Assembly: GCF_900095725.1 (NCBI RefSeq)
Contig: NZ_FMMP01000028.1
Coordinates: forward strand, 186,001 to 250,000
Direction: 5' to 3'
DNA length: 64,000 bases
From: Cellulosilyticum sp. I15G10I2
GTDB lineage: Bacteria; Bacillota; Clostridia; Lachnospirales; Cellulosilyticaceae
Part shown: positions 7,599-15,612 of the stretch, piece by piece
Position numbering within the stretch: position 1 is the stretch's first letter
Layout of the letters: every line of letters starts with the position of its first letter
Position numbers and translations under genes: made by a program
Notes under the pieces: model-generated
Database searches by the model: none
What the model was told of the DNA's origin: nothing
The model's input: the letters and a program-made list of their open reading frames with translations, nothing else

Positions 7599-7734
7599 AT
7601 ATAACGTCCCCGCACTCAAGATGTTTCTCAGGCTTAGATAGCTCTTATCTTAGACTGAGAAATGTGCTTTGGCTTCAGCTGCTAAAAAGATATTACCCTA
7701 AGAAGCCAAAGTGAACTTGAGTGCATTGTTCTAC
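7599..7734 (-). other. attC site, 136-bp branched type
   Basis: Boxes ATATAAC and GTTCTAC. The standard branched fold is intact (GCACTCAAG with CTTGAGTGC). The GTTCTAC box is shared only with the site at 24684-24819. It belongs to the small membrane protein cassette at 7878-8216. Confidence 0.87.
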
Positions 7735-7787
7735 GAGATGGGGGCGACCCGAGAAGCCAGAGCTCGGCATGGACGCCACCCCCGTAG
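7731..7787 (+). repeat. GC-rich hairpin element next to attC, copy 1
   Basis: CTACG at 7731 pairs with CGTAG at 7787, and inside it TGGGGGCG pairs with CGCCACCCCC around an inner GCC-AGAGCTC-GGC hairpin. It is strikingly GC-rich in an AT-rich array. A second copy with compensating changes lies at 24816-24872, in another cassette with a different gene. Confidence 0.7.
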
Positions 7788-7877
7788 ACAATCTCCCTAA
7801 AATTACTAATGCATAATATATAAAGATAACGAATTACAGCTACATCACATTATGCTTATAACCTTGATAAACCAAAG

Positions 7878-8216
7878 TTATTTTTTTGATTTCTTTTTCT
7901 TATAGAAAATAAAGCCACTACATAATAAATAAAAAGTCACAACAATAATACCGAGGGGGAGTTCTATAGGCAAAATTTGTCCTGTATCTTTGGTACTCAT
8001 GTACATCAAATGAATACCAGGCAGCATTCCTAAAAATCCACTCCTAAATTCCCCTTTAGATAGCAAAATACCGCTTATCAAAAATAAAGCAATCCATGCA
8101 TATACAAAAGGTGAAATAGAAAGTTCGGTACTAATTATTATCAATCCATAAAAAATAATAAAAATAATTGCTGGCATATAAAAAACAATTTTTTTCAAAT
8201 TCTCATCCTCCATCAA
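7878..8216 (-). CDS. Small integral membrane protein
   Basis: 112 residues with about four hydrophobic segments (roughly 11-29, 36-52, 63-77 and 86-104) and a lysine-rich cytoplasmic tail (YKKKKSKK). I recognise no family motif. The cassette ends on both sides are almost the same as those of the lipoprotein cassette at 24820-25904, yet the genes are unrelated, so this gene may have been swapped into an existing cassette frame. Function unknown. Confidence 0.6.
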   Translation of the reverse strand: MMEDENLKKIVFYMPAIIFIIFYGLIIISTELSISPFVYAWIALFLISGILLSKGEFRSGFLGMLPGIHLMYMSTKDTGQILPIELPLGIIVVTFYLLCSGFIFYKKKKSKK

Positions 8217-8318
8217 ATATAAATAATCTCAACTTCGCAATATAAAACATATGTGACATATCAAAAACTGCAAATGTCTTTCCCCTGATCAACACTTCGA
8301 AGGCTATTCTTTCACAAT

Positions 8319-8337
8319 CCGTGCCAGGACGGCACGG
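8319..8337 (+). repeat. Perfect hairpin at cassette 5' end
   Basis: CCGTGCC-AGGAC-GGCACGG lies about 18 bp before the GTAGAAC box. A copy with one change is at 25861-25879. In minus-strand transcription it sits in the 5' leader of the cassette, where it could be a regulatory RNA structure. Confidence 0.6.
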
Positions 8338-8354
8338 TCCTCTGCCCCCATTTC

Positions 8355-8490
8355 GTAGAACGTCCTCGCACTCAAGACGTTTCTCAGCCCCAGATAGCTC
8401 TTATCTTGGTCTGAGGAATGTGCTTTGGCTTCGGCTACTAAAAAGGTGTGACCCTAAGTAGCCAAAGCGAACTTGAGTGCATTGTTAGGT
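8355..8490 (-). other. attC site, 136-bp branched type
   Basis: Boxes GTAGAAC and GTTAGGT. Outer stem and both hairpins are intact. It belongs to the GrpB-family cassette at 8514-9119. Confidence 0.88.
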
Positions 8491-8513
8491 GCTATTGTAC
8501 ACGGAAATTACTA

Positions 8514-9119
8514 TTAGCCTAAAGTTTTTCTTGTATTTTTTGGCACATAGCGATCTGCATATTCCCTTCTCGCTTTCTCGGTAAAATTAGTAATAAATTC
8601 AGTTTTTGCGTCTGTATAACCATCTCTATTATTCTCGTATTTTTTCCATAGACTCAATTTCAATCGCCCATATTCTGCAGCAACTTCATAATGTTCAATA
8701 AGATAATCTCTAAAATATAGTTCATTCCAATCACCTAAATAACGCACATGAAGATGATATACTCTTTCTGCAAACCCATTTGGCGTATACCCTTTATTAA
8801 GTGAAAACTTCACTTCTGGTTCTAATTCACTGGACATTAATGTCCAACCATTATTGACCAACGTTGCTATTATCTGTGATATATCGCTTGTTCTATTTAA
8901 TTCCAACAAAATATCTATAGTTGGTTTGGCTATTAGGTTATTGACAGCGCTACTTCCAATGTGATTAATTCTATTTATATAATCATTACTAATACACCTA
9001 AAAATATTACTCTTTTCACTTTTGTACCATTCCTTATAGCACGAGTTGTGTTCTTTTAAAATGATCGGGAATAGCTCCCATAGTTCTTCTAGTGACATTT
9101 GAGATAGTTCTTTTTTCAT
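8514..9119 (-). CDS. GrpB/UPF0157-family nucleotidyltransferase-fold protein
   Basis: 201 residues from the ATG at 9119, which follows a GGGGGTAAGA ribosome site; an in-frame ATG at 9137 is less well placed. Motifs HIGSSAV (53-59) and KPTIDILLEL (65-74) are the hallmark of GrpB proteins, which have a minimal nucleotidyltransferase fold. The later stretch RVYHLHVRYLGDWNE, then RDYLIEH, then Y..LK is also typical. Members are widespread, soluble, of mostly unknown function and frequent in mobile contexts. Single gene in its cassette. Confidence 0.85.
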   Translation of the reverse strand: MKKELSQMSLEELWELFPIILKEHNSCYKEWYKSEKSNIFRCISNDYINRINHIGSSAVNNLIAKPTIDILLELNRTSDISQIIATLVNNGWTLMSSELEPEVKFSLNKGYTPNGFAERVYHLHVRYLGDWNELYFRDYLIEHYEVAAEYGRLKLSLWKKYENNRDGYTDAKTEFITNFTEKARREYADRYVPKNTRKTLG

Positions 9120-9178
9120 TCTTACCCCCATAACCAAAGATGATAAATACTATCCTGTTTAACCTAGTGCACAATGGC

Positions 9179-9295
9179 ACCTAACGTTTTCCCATTGTCG
9201 ACGTCTTGGAGCTGGACCCACAGAGATATTCTTCGAAGGCGGTGCTTGTACCCAGAGAAGAGATGTGCACAGCGAACGACAATGCTCTGTTATGT
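9179..9295 (-). other. attC site, 117-bp variant type
   Basis: Boxes ACCTAAC and GTTATGT. The outer arm CCCATTGTCG pairs with CGACAATG near 9277-9284. The inner part (ACCCACAGAGATATTCTTCG, GTGCTTGTACCCAGAGAAG) is related to the 115-bp family. It belongs to the lipoprotein cassette at 9337-9936. Confidence 0.8.
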
Positions 9296-9336
9296 GGTGG
9301 TGTCAACGGAAATTCTCATTAACCCCGAACTATAAA

Positions 9337-9936
9337 TTATCTTTCCCATCCAATAGCTGTTGTTCCTTCGATATCATATAATATCCATTCTCCATGCTCA
9401 TTTCTTCTAAAGTAGTTTTTTCTGTGAAATTCTGATGCTATATCAATTATCTTACTATTACTTTCTTCCTCTATTACTAACTCTATTTTATCTAAGCTTG
9501 AATATTCCTCTTTATATTTTGTTTCTTTAATATATGCCCTTTTAATACTAACACCCTTATCATAAATTGTTGGAATATAGTTTATAATATTCCCTTCACC
9601 AAAAACTAAGTTCCCATTATTATCTGTAACCACTTTCCCATTATTATCAAGATCAACAATGACCTCGAATATGTGTACTCTTAACCTCTGCTCTTCCATA
9701 TATGAGAAATCATATATATTAAAAAATTCATTGCTGGACTTTATAGGTATATTAGGTCTAGTTTCAAATTTAGAGTTTGTTATCTCATTAACTGGCTTCC
9801 AGGCTTTTTTCAGTATTATTTCTGCTTCTGATAAATCAAATTCTGTTTCTTTTACTTTAATTGGCTTAATAGTATTACTACATGCCGATAACATAATTGC
9901 AATTATAATACTAACAACTATGATCTTTTTCATCAT
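9337..9936 (-). CDS. Putative lipoprotein, 199 aa
   Basis: The N-terminus KKIIVVSIIIAIMLSAC has a lipobox ending at Cys19, so the product is probably anchored to the outer face of the membrane. The mature part is strand-rich and acidic, with LRVHIFEVIVDLDNNGKVV and RRNEHGEWILYDIEGTTA, and resembles small Firmicutes lipoproteins of unknown role. No enzyme motif is seen. Two adjacent ATG codons (9936 and 9933) are possible starts. Alone in its cassette. Confidence 0.7.
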   Translation of the reverse strand: MMKKIIVVSIIIAIMLSACSNTIKPIKVKETEFDLSEAEIILKKAWKPVNEITNSKFETRPNIPIKSSNEFFNIYDFSYMEEQRLRVHIFEVIVDLDNNGKVVTDNNGNLVFGEGNIINYIPTIYDKGVSIKRAYIKETKYKEEYSSLDKIELVIEEESNSKIIDIASEFHRKNYFRRNEHGEWILYDIEGTTAIGWER

Positions 9937-10002
9937 TCCCTTCTCCTCCCCCTCAGCTTAGCAATTACTCTATCTAGTAATAAAAGCCTAGTTGACACTG
10001 TC

Positions 10003-10119
10003 ACATAACGTCCTCGTATCTCCGCCGTCTCTGAACTGTACCCTCAGAGCCCACCTCTTCACTGGGTGCTCGCACCCAGTGAAGAGGTGGGCGTAGCGAA
10101 TGGAGATACATTGTTATAT
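10003..10119 (-). other. attC site, 117-bp type
   Basis: Boxes ACATAAC and GTTATAT. The outer stem CGTATCTCCG pairs with the TGGAGATACA arm, and the inside carries GTGCTCGCACCCAGTGAAG and its neighbours. Related sites are 17949 and 18791. It belongs to the methyltransferase cassette at 10155-10769. Confidence 0.83.
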
Positions 10120-10154
10120 GATGTTGCACAAGGAAGCTACCAATAAACTCCTTG

Positions 10155-10769
10155 TTAGCTTCTATGTTTCTTCTGCATACAAACGATTTGTACATTCTCA
10201 CTTCTCACTACCTTACTACATTGAAATCCATGCATTTCAAAGCAGCTCACTATTTCTTTCGGCGAATAAAACTTGACGTCACCTTCCTTGGATAACTTGA
10301 CAAATGGATTACATAAAACCCTTAAAATAGGCGGGAGATAAATCTCTGCTATGTATAAATAACCATTTTTCTTTAGTACTCTTGCTGCTTCCCTTGCAAA
10401 AGAGTCGGTATCTGGAAAATGATGATATGCAGCACAAACTGTCATTAGCTCAAAAAAATCACTTTCAAAAGGTATCTCTTCACAACCGGACACTTTAAAT
10501 ACCATATCTCTACAATTCTTCTTTGCATTACTAACCATCTTATCAGATATATCGATACCATATCCATGAATTTCATTCTTTACTGATAGCATTTTCAATA
10601 AAGTTCCGTTACCACAGGCAACATCTAGAATATTTATACCTTTCTTTAGAACTATAATCTTGCACAATAAATCTTTAAACTTCTTAGTAAATTTACCCTC
10701 CGGTGTATCGTTATAATTATCTGCTTTGTTATTGTATGCAATCTTTGAATACTCGTTATAGTCCTTCAT
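10155..10769 (-). CDS. SAM-dependent methyltransferase (UbiE/Coq5-like)
   Basis: 204 residues. Motif I NILDVACGNGTLLKM (46-60) binds SAM, and GYGIDISDKM is motif II. The AYHHFPDTDSFAREAARVLK stretch is the motif IV/post-IV region typical of Methyltransf_11 proteins such as UbiE and small-molecule methyltransferases. Soluble. Substrate unknown. It shares only the fold with the methyltransferase at 4428-5243; the two sequences are not close. Single gene in its cassette. Confidence 0.85.
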   Translation of the reverse strand: MKDYNEYSKIAYNNKADNYNDTPEGKFTKKFKDLLCKIIVLKKGINILDVACGNGTLLKMLSVKNEIHGYGIDISDKMVSNAKKNCRDMVFKVSGCEEIPFESDFFELMTVCAAYHHFPDTDSFAREAARVLKKNGYLYIAEIYLPPILRVLCNPFVKLSKEGDVKFYSPKEIVSCFEMHGFQCSKVVRSENVQIVCMQKKHRS

Positions 10770-10829
10770 GTATACCCCCTATAAAAATATGATATTCATA
10801 TAATTGTTTTTAACCTAGTGTGCAATGTC

Positions 10830-10959
10830 ATATAACGTCCTCGCATTCAAGACGTTTCTCAGCCTTAGATAGTTCCTATCTTAGGCTGAGGAATGTGCTT
10901 TGGCTTCTTCCAAGGCATGACCCAAAATAGACAAAGCGGACTTGAGAGCATTGTTATCT
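10830..10959 (-). other. attC site, 130-bp branched type
   Basis: Boxes ATATAAC and GTTATCT. The outer arms GCATTCAAG and CTTGAGAGC are slightly mismatched, and hairpin one (TCAGCCTTAGATA with TATCTTAGGCTGA) is intact. It belongs to the Doc toxin cassette. Confidence 0.85.
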
Positions 10960-11025
10960 GCAGTAACTATTATTTAATGTTTTGATTTAATTAAACCCTC
11001 TCATAACACAAAAGACCATAAACTG

Positions 11026-11412
11026 TTAGTCAAAATGTTTACGGTCTTTTATCCAATGAAGTATATTAATTTGTTTATAATCTCCTGCTGCAGTTCCTAA
11101 TCCTAAATCTATAAGCTCCTGTTGAGTATACTTTATTCCTATATTATTCAGCTTTAACAAAAAAAGCATTATTGCTATACCTATTCGCTTGTTACCATCA
11201 ACAAATCCATGATTCTGAATTAAAGAATATGTTATTGCTGCAATTTTTTCTTCAACAGTTGGATATAAGTCTTTTCCATCATAAGTTACATCGGCTTTAT
11301 TTAAAGCACTTTCAACTAAATTTCTATCCCTAAGTACATGGCTCCCTCCTGTTTGTTGAATAATTTTATTATGAAATACTATAATATTGTCCAAATCAAT
11401 TGACTTCATCAT
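11026..11412 (-). CDS. doc: Death-on-curing (Doc/Fic) toxin
   Basis: 128 residues. The Fic core motif HGFVDGNKRIG at 68-78 is complete (H68, D72, N74, K75, R76). The Doc form of this motif phosphorylates EF-Tu in the known P1 system and stops translation. Length and the GGSHVLRDRNLVESAL start agree with the Doc family. The ATG at 11412 overlaps the stop of the small upstream gene by ATGA, so the two are translationally coupled, as in toxin-antitoxin pairs. Cytoplasmic. TA modules are known to stabilise large cassette arrays. Confidence 0.88.
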   Translation of the reverse strand: MMKSIDLDNIIVFHNKIIQQTGGSHVLRDRNLVESALNKADVTYDGKDLYPTVEEKIAAITYSLIQNHGFVDGNKRIGIAIMLFLLKLNNIGIKYTQQELIDLGLGTAAGDYKQINILHWIKDRKHFD

Positions 11413-11582
11413 TTACTTAATTCCTTTAATGCTTCCTTATTTTCTATAATAACATTATCCATCATTTTTTCTAATTCTTTCTGATTCTTCATATCTAAAT
11501 ATTCGATAAAATCAATAGCTTCTTCTTTCTTATCTTCTGGTAATTTCATAAAAACATCTAATAATTTCTCTGCTAGAGACAT
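11409..11582 (-). CDS. Putative antitoxin of Doc, 57 aa
   Basis: A 57-residue, highly charged, helical protein (MSLAEKLLDVFMKLPEDKKE, later IDFIEYLDMKNQKELEKMM) that ends LKELSK and overlaps the doc start by four bases. A GAGGGTAT leader precedes the ATG at 11582. It does not look like the usual Phd; the N-terminal LLDVFMKLPEDKKEEAIDFI pattern resembles DUF2281-type short proteins that accompany toxins. The antitoxin role is inferred from position and size. Confidence 0.75.
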   Translation of the reverse strand: MSLAEKLLDVFMKLPEDKKEEAIDFIEYLDMKNQKELEKMMDNVIIENKEALKELSK

Positions 11583-11655
11583 ACCCTCACCTACTTCTTA
11601 GTTTTCTTAATAAAATTATACAGAATAAATTGAAATAATACTAGGTCTAAATTGC

Positions 11656-11772
11656 AGATAACGTTTTTGCATTGTCGACGTCTTGGAGCTGGACCCACAG
11701 AGATATTCTTCGAAGGCTGTGCTTGCACCCAGCGAAGAGGTGGGCGCAGCAAACGGAGATACATTGTTATCT
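11656..11772 (-). other. attC site, chimeric 117-bp type
   Basis: Boxes AGATAAC and GTTATCT. The left half (GCATTGTCGACGTCTTGGAG) matches the site at 9179, while the right half (AGCAAACGGAGATACATTG) matches the site at 10003. The outer arms therefore cannot pair, which suggests recombination between two attC families. It belongs to the acetyltransferase cassette at 11899-12312. Confidence 0.78.
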
Positions 11773-11898
11773 GGAGTGCCACATCCCATGGACTGGAAAT
11801 CACTATGATTGCCAAACATCCTAGCACTTTTGCTTCCCATCATTCCACAAATCGTTCCTTATTTATTCTTAAATTGCAGTTATATGTATTTTAGAGAT

Positions 11899-12312
11899 TT
11901 ATATTCTTATATTCATCATCATACCATTACCCTCTTTTTCGTTTGGACGCAATCTGAAGCCTAGGTTGGTGTAAAAATCTTCTTTGCCTTTAGCAGACAT
12001 AAGTCCAACAGTTATACTTGTGTTTGGTAAAGCATTAATTTTTATATAGTTTAACAGACGGTTAATGATTTCTGTTCCTATACCTTTCCTCTGGTATGCA
12101 GGATTTATAAATAAGTCCTGAATATATACGATTCTAGAATTATCTCCAATCAATCTCCCCATGCCTACTACCTGTCCATCTACTTCAACCGAAACAATAT
12201 ACAGACTATTTTTTATTGCTCTCTCAATTTGTAATAGATTGGGACGCCCAAAACCTACAGATTCCTGTATGTCACAAAATTGCTCAGCTGTTATTGTTTC
12301 TAAGAATCTCAT
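11899..12312 (-). CDS. GNAT-family N-acetyltransferase
   Basis: 137 residues from the ATG at 12312, placed eight bases after a GGAGG site. The acetyl-CoA loop YQRKGIGTEI lies at 73-82 after the strand VYIQDLFINPA; NRLLNYI and the ending KEDFYTNLGFRLRPNEKEG with MMMNIRI are typical of a compact GNAT close to the YjdJ/PhnO size class. Soluble. Substrate unknown. The 126 bp between the attC and the gene end hold no other gene. Confidence 0.82.
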   Translation of the reverse strand: MRFLETITAEQFCDIQESVGFGRPNLLQIERAIKNSLYIVSVEVDGQVVGMGRLIGDNSRIVYIQDLFINPAYQRKGIGTEIINRLLNYIKINALPNTSITVGLMSAKGKEDFYTNLGFRLRPNEKEGNGMMMNIRI

Positions 12313-12475
12313 TCTTCTAACCTCCAAACATAATTTACAAATGTACGTAATTTTTCTAAATCATGATCAATTTTTACTTTATTACAGCTCCTATAAATAG
12401 ATTTTAAAAAGTCTCAAAAAGTGTAACAGAATTTTTTTCACTACTATGGACAAGCAATTCCCCTGGATGCATTTC

Positions 12476-12611
12476 AGATAACATCCCTGCACTCAAGACA
12501 TTTCTCAGCCTTAGATAGCTCTTGTCTTAGGCTGAGAAATGTGCTTTGGCTTCAGCTGCTAAAAAAGAGTGACCCTAAGAAGCCAAAGCGAACTTGAGTG
12601 AATTGTTATAG
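12476..12611 (-). other. attC site, 136-bp branched type
   Basis: Boxes AGATAAC and GTTATAG. Outer stem GCACTCAAG with CTTGAGTG, hairpin one with TTGTCTTAGG as a variant loop, and hairpin two GCTTTGGCT with AGCCAAAGC. It belongs to the M23 peptidase cassette. Confidence 0.86.
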
Positions 12612-12680
12612 GAAGTAGTGACATATTTTATGAATAAAGTGACACAAGCCCATAAGATACCGCTCATTTTTCGTATACCT

Positions 12681-13556
12681 CTAATTAGCAGAAACATTGT
12701 ATCCACGAGAAATGTACCCTTCTAAAATTTGCTCCTTTGGCATAGATAGTCTATGATCAAATCTTTCATAATTGGGAGCGATAGTAAGTTTAATATTATT
12801 GAACTTTATTGGTAAACCTGCACTATTATAAAAACTTTGACCTGTTTGTAGTTGAAAGTGCAAATGTGGCTCTGTTGAGTTTCCTGTATTTCCACACTTT
12901 GCAACAATATCTCCCCTTGAAATACTATCTCCAACCTTTACAGTTATGCTATCCTTTTTCAAGTGAGCAAAGGTACTATATTCCTTTTCAGAGTGTTTTA
13001 TAACAATGTAGTTTCCAGCAATATGAGGTGATTTTGAAAAAAACTTTCCATTTTTAAATATCAAACTGTCCTTTGCATCATTTGATATTTCAACTACTAT
13101 ACCATCGGCTGGAGCTAAAATATTTTTGTCATAACAGTAATAGCTTTCACATTGATTAAATTCATTTCGATAAGATTTTCCTTCTTCATCTAATATAATG
13201 AAATCATAAGCATATCGCTGAGTTGGAATATCCCAAGAATGTGAGAATTCTTTCGTATAGCAACCATTTACAACTAACCACTTTCCTTCAAAAGGTAATG
13301 TATATTCAATTTCACTTTTGTAGTTAAATATAGCGGGAACTTCATTTCCAAACTTTTTATTTACTTTAAATATACCAATAGTTTGCAAAACTGAACATTT
13401 AAAAACTGAGAAATTTAAAGCTATCTCTACAAATGTAAATAGTCCAAACAGGCAAAGCAGTTTGAAAATCAATAAATCACTAAAAAGAGTTGATACTAAA
13501 CTAACTACACCTATATACTTTGCAGTTTTAGAAAACTGATATAAATAGTACATCAT
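12681..13556 (-). CDS. M23-family (LytM-like) metallopeptidase, membrane-anchored
   Basis: 291 residues. Two or three hydrophobic segments cover residues 10-62, and the peptidase domain follows. Zinc and catalytic residues are visible: H106 in SHSWDIPTQ, D118 in YAYDF, H198 in FAHLK, and H231/H233 in PHLHFQL (230-236), the M23 signature. APADGIVVEI and GNTGNSTEPHLHF are typical lysostaphin-fold motifs. The likely target is a peptidoglycan cross-link or another short peptide outside the cell. Single gene, unusually large for this array. Confidence 0.83.
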   Translation of the reverse strand: MMYYLYQFSKTAKYIGVVSLVSTLFSDLLIFKLLCLFGLFTFVEIALNFSVFKCSVLQTIGIFKVNKKFGNEVPAIFNYKSEIEYTLPFEGKWLVVNGCYTKEFSHSWDIPTQRYAYDFIILDEEGKSYRNEFNQCESYYCYDKNILAPADGIVVEISNDAKDSLIFKNGKFFSKSPHIAGNYIVIKHSEKEYSTFAHLKKDSITVKVGDSISRGDIVAKCGNTGNSTEPHLHFQLQTGQSFYNSAGLPIKFNNIKLTIAPNYERFDHRLSMPKEQILEGYISRGYNVSAN

Positions 13557-13673
13557 AACCCCTTTCCATATTTAGTAAAAATAAATAATATTCACTTCGT
13601 ATTTATCTGCTATTATGTATTAGTCTTGTTTTCCATAATAGACCCCAAATAACAACCCCGATATCACTATTTC

Positions 13674-13802
13674 CTATAACGTCCTCGCACTCAAGACATT
13701 TATCAGCCCTAGATAGCTCTTATCTTGGGCAGATAAATGTGCTTTGCTACTTCGAAGAAATGATCCAAAACAGGCAAAGCGAACTTGACTGCATTGTTAT
13801 CG
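13674..13802 (-). other. attC site, 129-bp branched type
   Basis: Boxes CTATAAC and GTTATCG. Hairpin one reads TTTATCAGCCCTAGATA with TATCTTGGGCAGATAAA, a covarying version of the usual TTTCTCAGCC stem. It belongs to the two-gene cassette 14048-15185. Confidence 0.86.
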
Positions 13803-14047
13803 GATGTATGAGGCACCCCTAAGCTAGAGTAGGACTAAACGTCGGGGACTTAAAATTCACCTATCTACTACCTATAATCTATTTGCATAATATGAATAAT
13901 ACGACCCTGAATTATAAATTATAAATTATCATTTATCAAAATATCCTTTGCACTCGTGATCTTACTGATCAATTGGAATTTGTCAAGTACACCTTATGCT
14001 AATAAAGTGTACTAAGGAGAATGCTCATTTAGATATCGTTTAATTCT
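13803..14047. other. Gene-free cassette tail (about 245 bp)
   Basis: There is no open reading frame with a ribosome site on either strand. It holds an imperfect palindrome ATCAATTGGAATTTGT near 13967-13982 and a GTACAC to GTGTAC inverted repeat (about 13986-14011). The first part resembles the non-coding stretch at 2204-2260. It lies 3' of the oxidase-like gene and may end its transcript. Confidence 0.5.
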
Positions 14048-14539
14048 TTACCTTATTTTTCCTTCTTCAGTCTCTAACTTATTCACAAAGTCCATATTGT
14101 AACGCACAGCACCGTGGTCTCTAAATATCATGCCTCTTGTTATGCGGATTGCCAAAATAACGCAGTTTTCATCCTGTTCATTGTTTGCCTGGTCATACCA
14201 ATCGATAAATGCTTTGCGAAGTTTAGCCCTTATTTCAGCATTTTTCGGGTCTAAAACCCATCCGAGATTTTCGCCAATTCCACTACCGGAAATCCCTTCG
14301 AAACAAACCGCAAATGCAACCTCTTTGTTTTGAGCTATCTGCTGCATTTTATTTGATTTTGCCCAAGTAGTAACATAAAACACGCCGTCTTCATAATAAG
14401 CGTTCACATCACGGACATAAGGACAGGGGATTCCGTCAGTGCTCGGTTCCATTGCGATGGTTGAGAGAGCAATGACATTATCCTTTCCGTTGCCGCAACT
14501 TTCTTCTATTAATCTTAATCCTTCTTCGTATCTGCTCAT
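14048..14539 (-). CDS. Pyridoxamine 5'-phosphate oxidase-family protein
   Basis: 163 residues from the ATG at 14539, eight bases after AGGAGG. The pattern ALSTIAMEPSTDGIPCPYVR, then GVFYVTTWAKSNKMQQIAQN and KEVAFAVCFEG is the split-barrel flavin-binding fold of small PNPOx-like proteins (general stress protein 26 / heme- or F420-related groups). These bind FMN and have roles in redox or stress chemistry; true pyridoxamine oxidase activity is unlikely at this length. It shares a cassette with the DUF6273 gene 49 bp upstream. Confidence 0.78.
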   Translation of the reverse strand: MSRYEEGLRLIEESCGNGKDNVIALSTIAMEPSTDGIPCPYVRDVNAYYEDGVFYVTTWAKSNKMQQIAQNKEVAFAVCFEGISGSGIGENLGWVLDPKNAEIRAKLRKAFIDWYDQANNEQDENCVILAIRITRGMIFRDHGAVRYNMDFVNKLETEEGKIR

Positions 14540-14588
14540 CCTTAACTCCTCCTCTAAATTTTTCGTCATTATAGCATGGCGAATTATA

Positions 14589-15185
14589 TTACAGTTTCAG
14601 CCACAAAGCGGGGCGAACACCGCCTCTATACATAACTTCGCTGATGTTGCCTTTCAATATATTGTTTCCTTGGATACCTATATTACCATCACCGTGAACG
14701 TATACGGCCTTTATATTAACGCGCCCAGGCGACCGAAGCCACCACCACCGCATTCCACTCTTATACATGGCAATTCGCTTGCTATTATTTTGGTCTTTTC
14801 TTTCGAACCAATATCTTTGATTTTTCCCCGGATTTAGCAGTTTTGAACTGCTATCACCGAAATATTGGCATACTGCTTCCTCAATACTTAATAAAAATAT
14901 TTTGTCTTGCGTATCTTCTCCACCTTTTGAACCATACCATTGATTGTCGGGATTTTTATTTGATACTGGTATTATTCTTGCTTTATCAGTTGCATTGAAT
15001 TTGTTATAAAATTCACCGTTAAGATATTTTCTTAATGAGCAATCTGCCCATGTTATATCTTTATAAGCATCATGGTAAGCACGCTGTTCTATAATACATT
15101 CAGTTATAATCAGTGCTACATCGTTTTGTATGTCAAGCACTCGCCAATCGTAACAGCCAAATGATATTTTATCTCCTACTTGCAT
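14589..15185 (-). CDS. DUF6273-domain protein
   Basis: 198 residues. It starts with GDKISFGCYDWRVLDIQ and contains WADCSLRKYLNGEFYNKF, the central WWWLRSPG and the closing GGVRPALWLKL, all hallmarks of DUF6273 repeats found in many Clostridia, often linked to surface or ligand-binding proteins. No signal peptide or membrane segment is visible here, so this copy is probably cytoplasmic or released by an unknown route. Second gene of a two-gene cassette. Function unknown. Confidence 0.82.
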   Translation of the reverse strand: MQVGDKISFGCYDWRVLDIQNDVALIITECIIEQRAYHDAYKDITWADCSLRKYLNGEFYNKFNATDKARIIPVSNKNPDNQWYGSKGGEDTQDKIFLLSIEEAVCQYFGDSSSKLLNPGKNQRYWFERKDQNNSKRIAMYKSGMRWWWLRSPGRVNIKAVYVHGDGNIGIQGNNILKGNISEVMYRGGVRPALWLKL

Positions 15186-15358
15186 ATTTACCTCCCATAC
15201 CTAATATAAATAATCTCTTGTTCGCCATATTCTCCAAAGATACCCCAAAACAAATTCCAGTTTAGCTATATGCTATAGACATTGTATGGAATATTTAAAA
15301 TTTTATTGTCAATCTTTCAAAATCCGTCATGAACGTGTCCGCCTTTGCCTCATCTTTC

Positions 15359-15481
15359 CGATAACGTCCCCGTGTTCAAAACGCCCTAGATACTTAACCA
15401 GACTTGGCTTGGTATCTAGGGTGTGCGCTGCTCTGCTCCAGCGACTTCACCCTCTGCGCGAACTTGAACACATTGTTAGAT
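15359..15481 (-). other. attC site, 123-bp type
   Basis: Boxes CGATAAC and GTTAGAT. The outer stem GTGTTCAA pairs with TTGAACAC, hairpin one is CCCTAGATAC with GTATCTAGGG, and hairpin two is GC-rich (GTGCGCTG, CTCTGCGCG). The sister site is 25898. It belongs to the VOC cassette at 15613-16041. Confidence 0.85.
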
Positions 15482-15612
15482 GATGGTGCGTACGGAATTT
15501 ACCATAAACTATACATTTATCATTTGCTTCATAAAAAGACTTTGTTGACTTATCTTCGCATTATAAAAAAATAATGAACCAAATCAGCTTCATATTATAT
15601 TTTAAATAAGTG

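Noticed and set aside
7728-8361. A transposon or MITE with 18-bp terminal inverted repeats (GTTCTACGA.. and ..TCGTAGAAC)
   Set aside because: The inverted ends coincide with attC boxes at both sides, and the same kind of end complementarity occurs in nearly all cassettes, so a separate element is not needed. No transposase or target duplication is seen.
11591-11894. Several overlapping open frames on both strands through the attC
   Set aside because: They run through the attC stem and its inverted repeats, lack ribosome sites, and similar frames appear by chance in other copies of the same attC family.
14439-14837. A 132-codon plus-strand frame across two genes
   Set aside because: It lies antisense to the PNPOx-like and DUF6273 genes, has no ribosome site and no recognisable domain.
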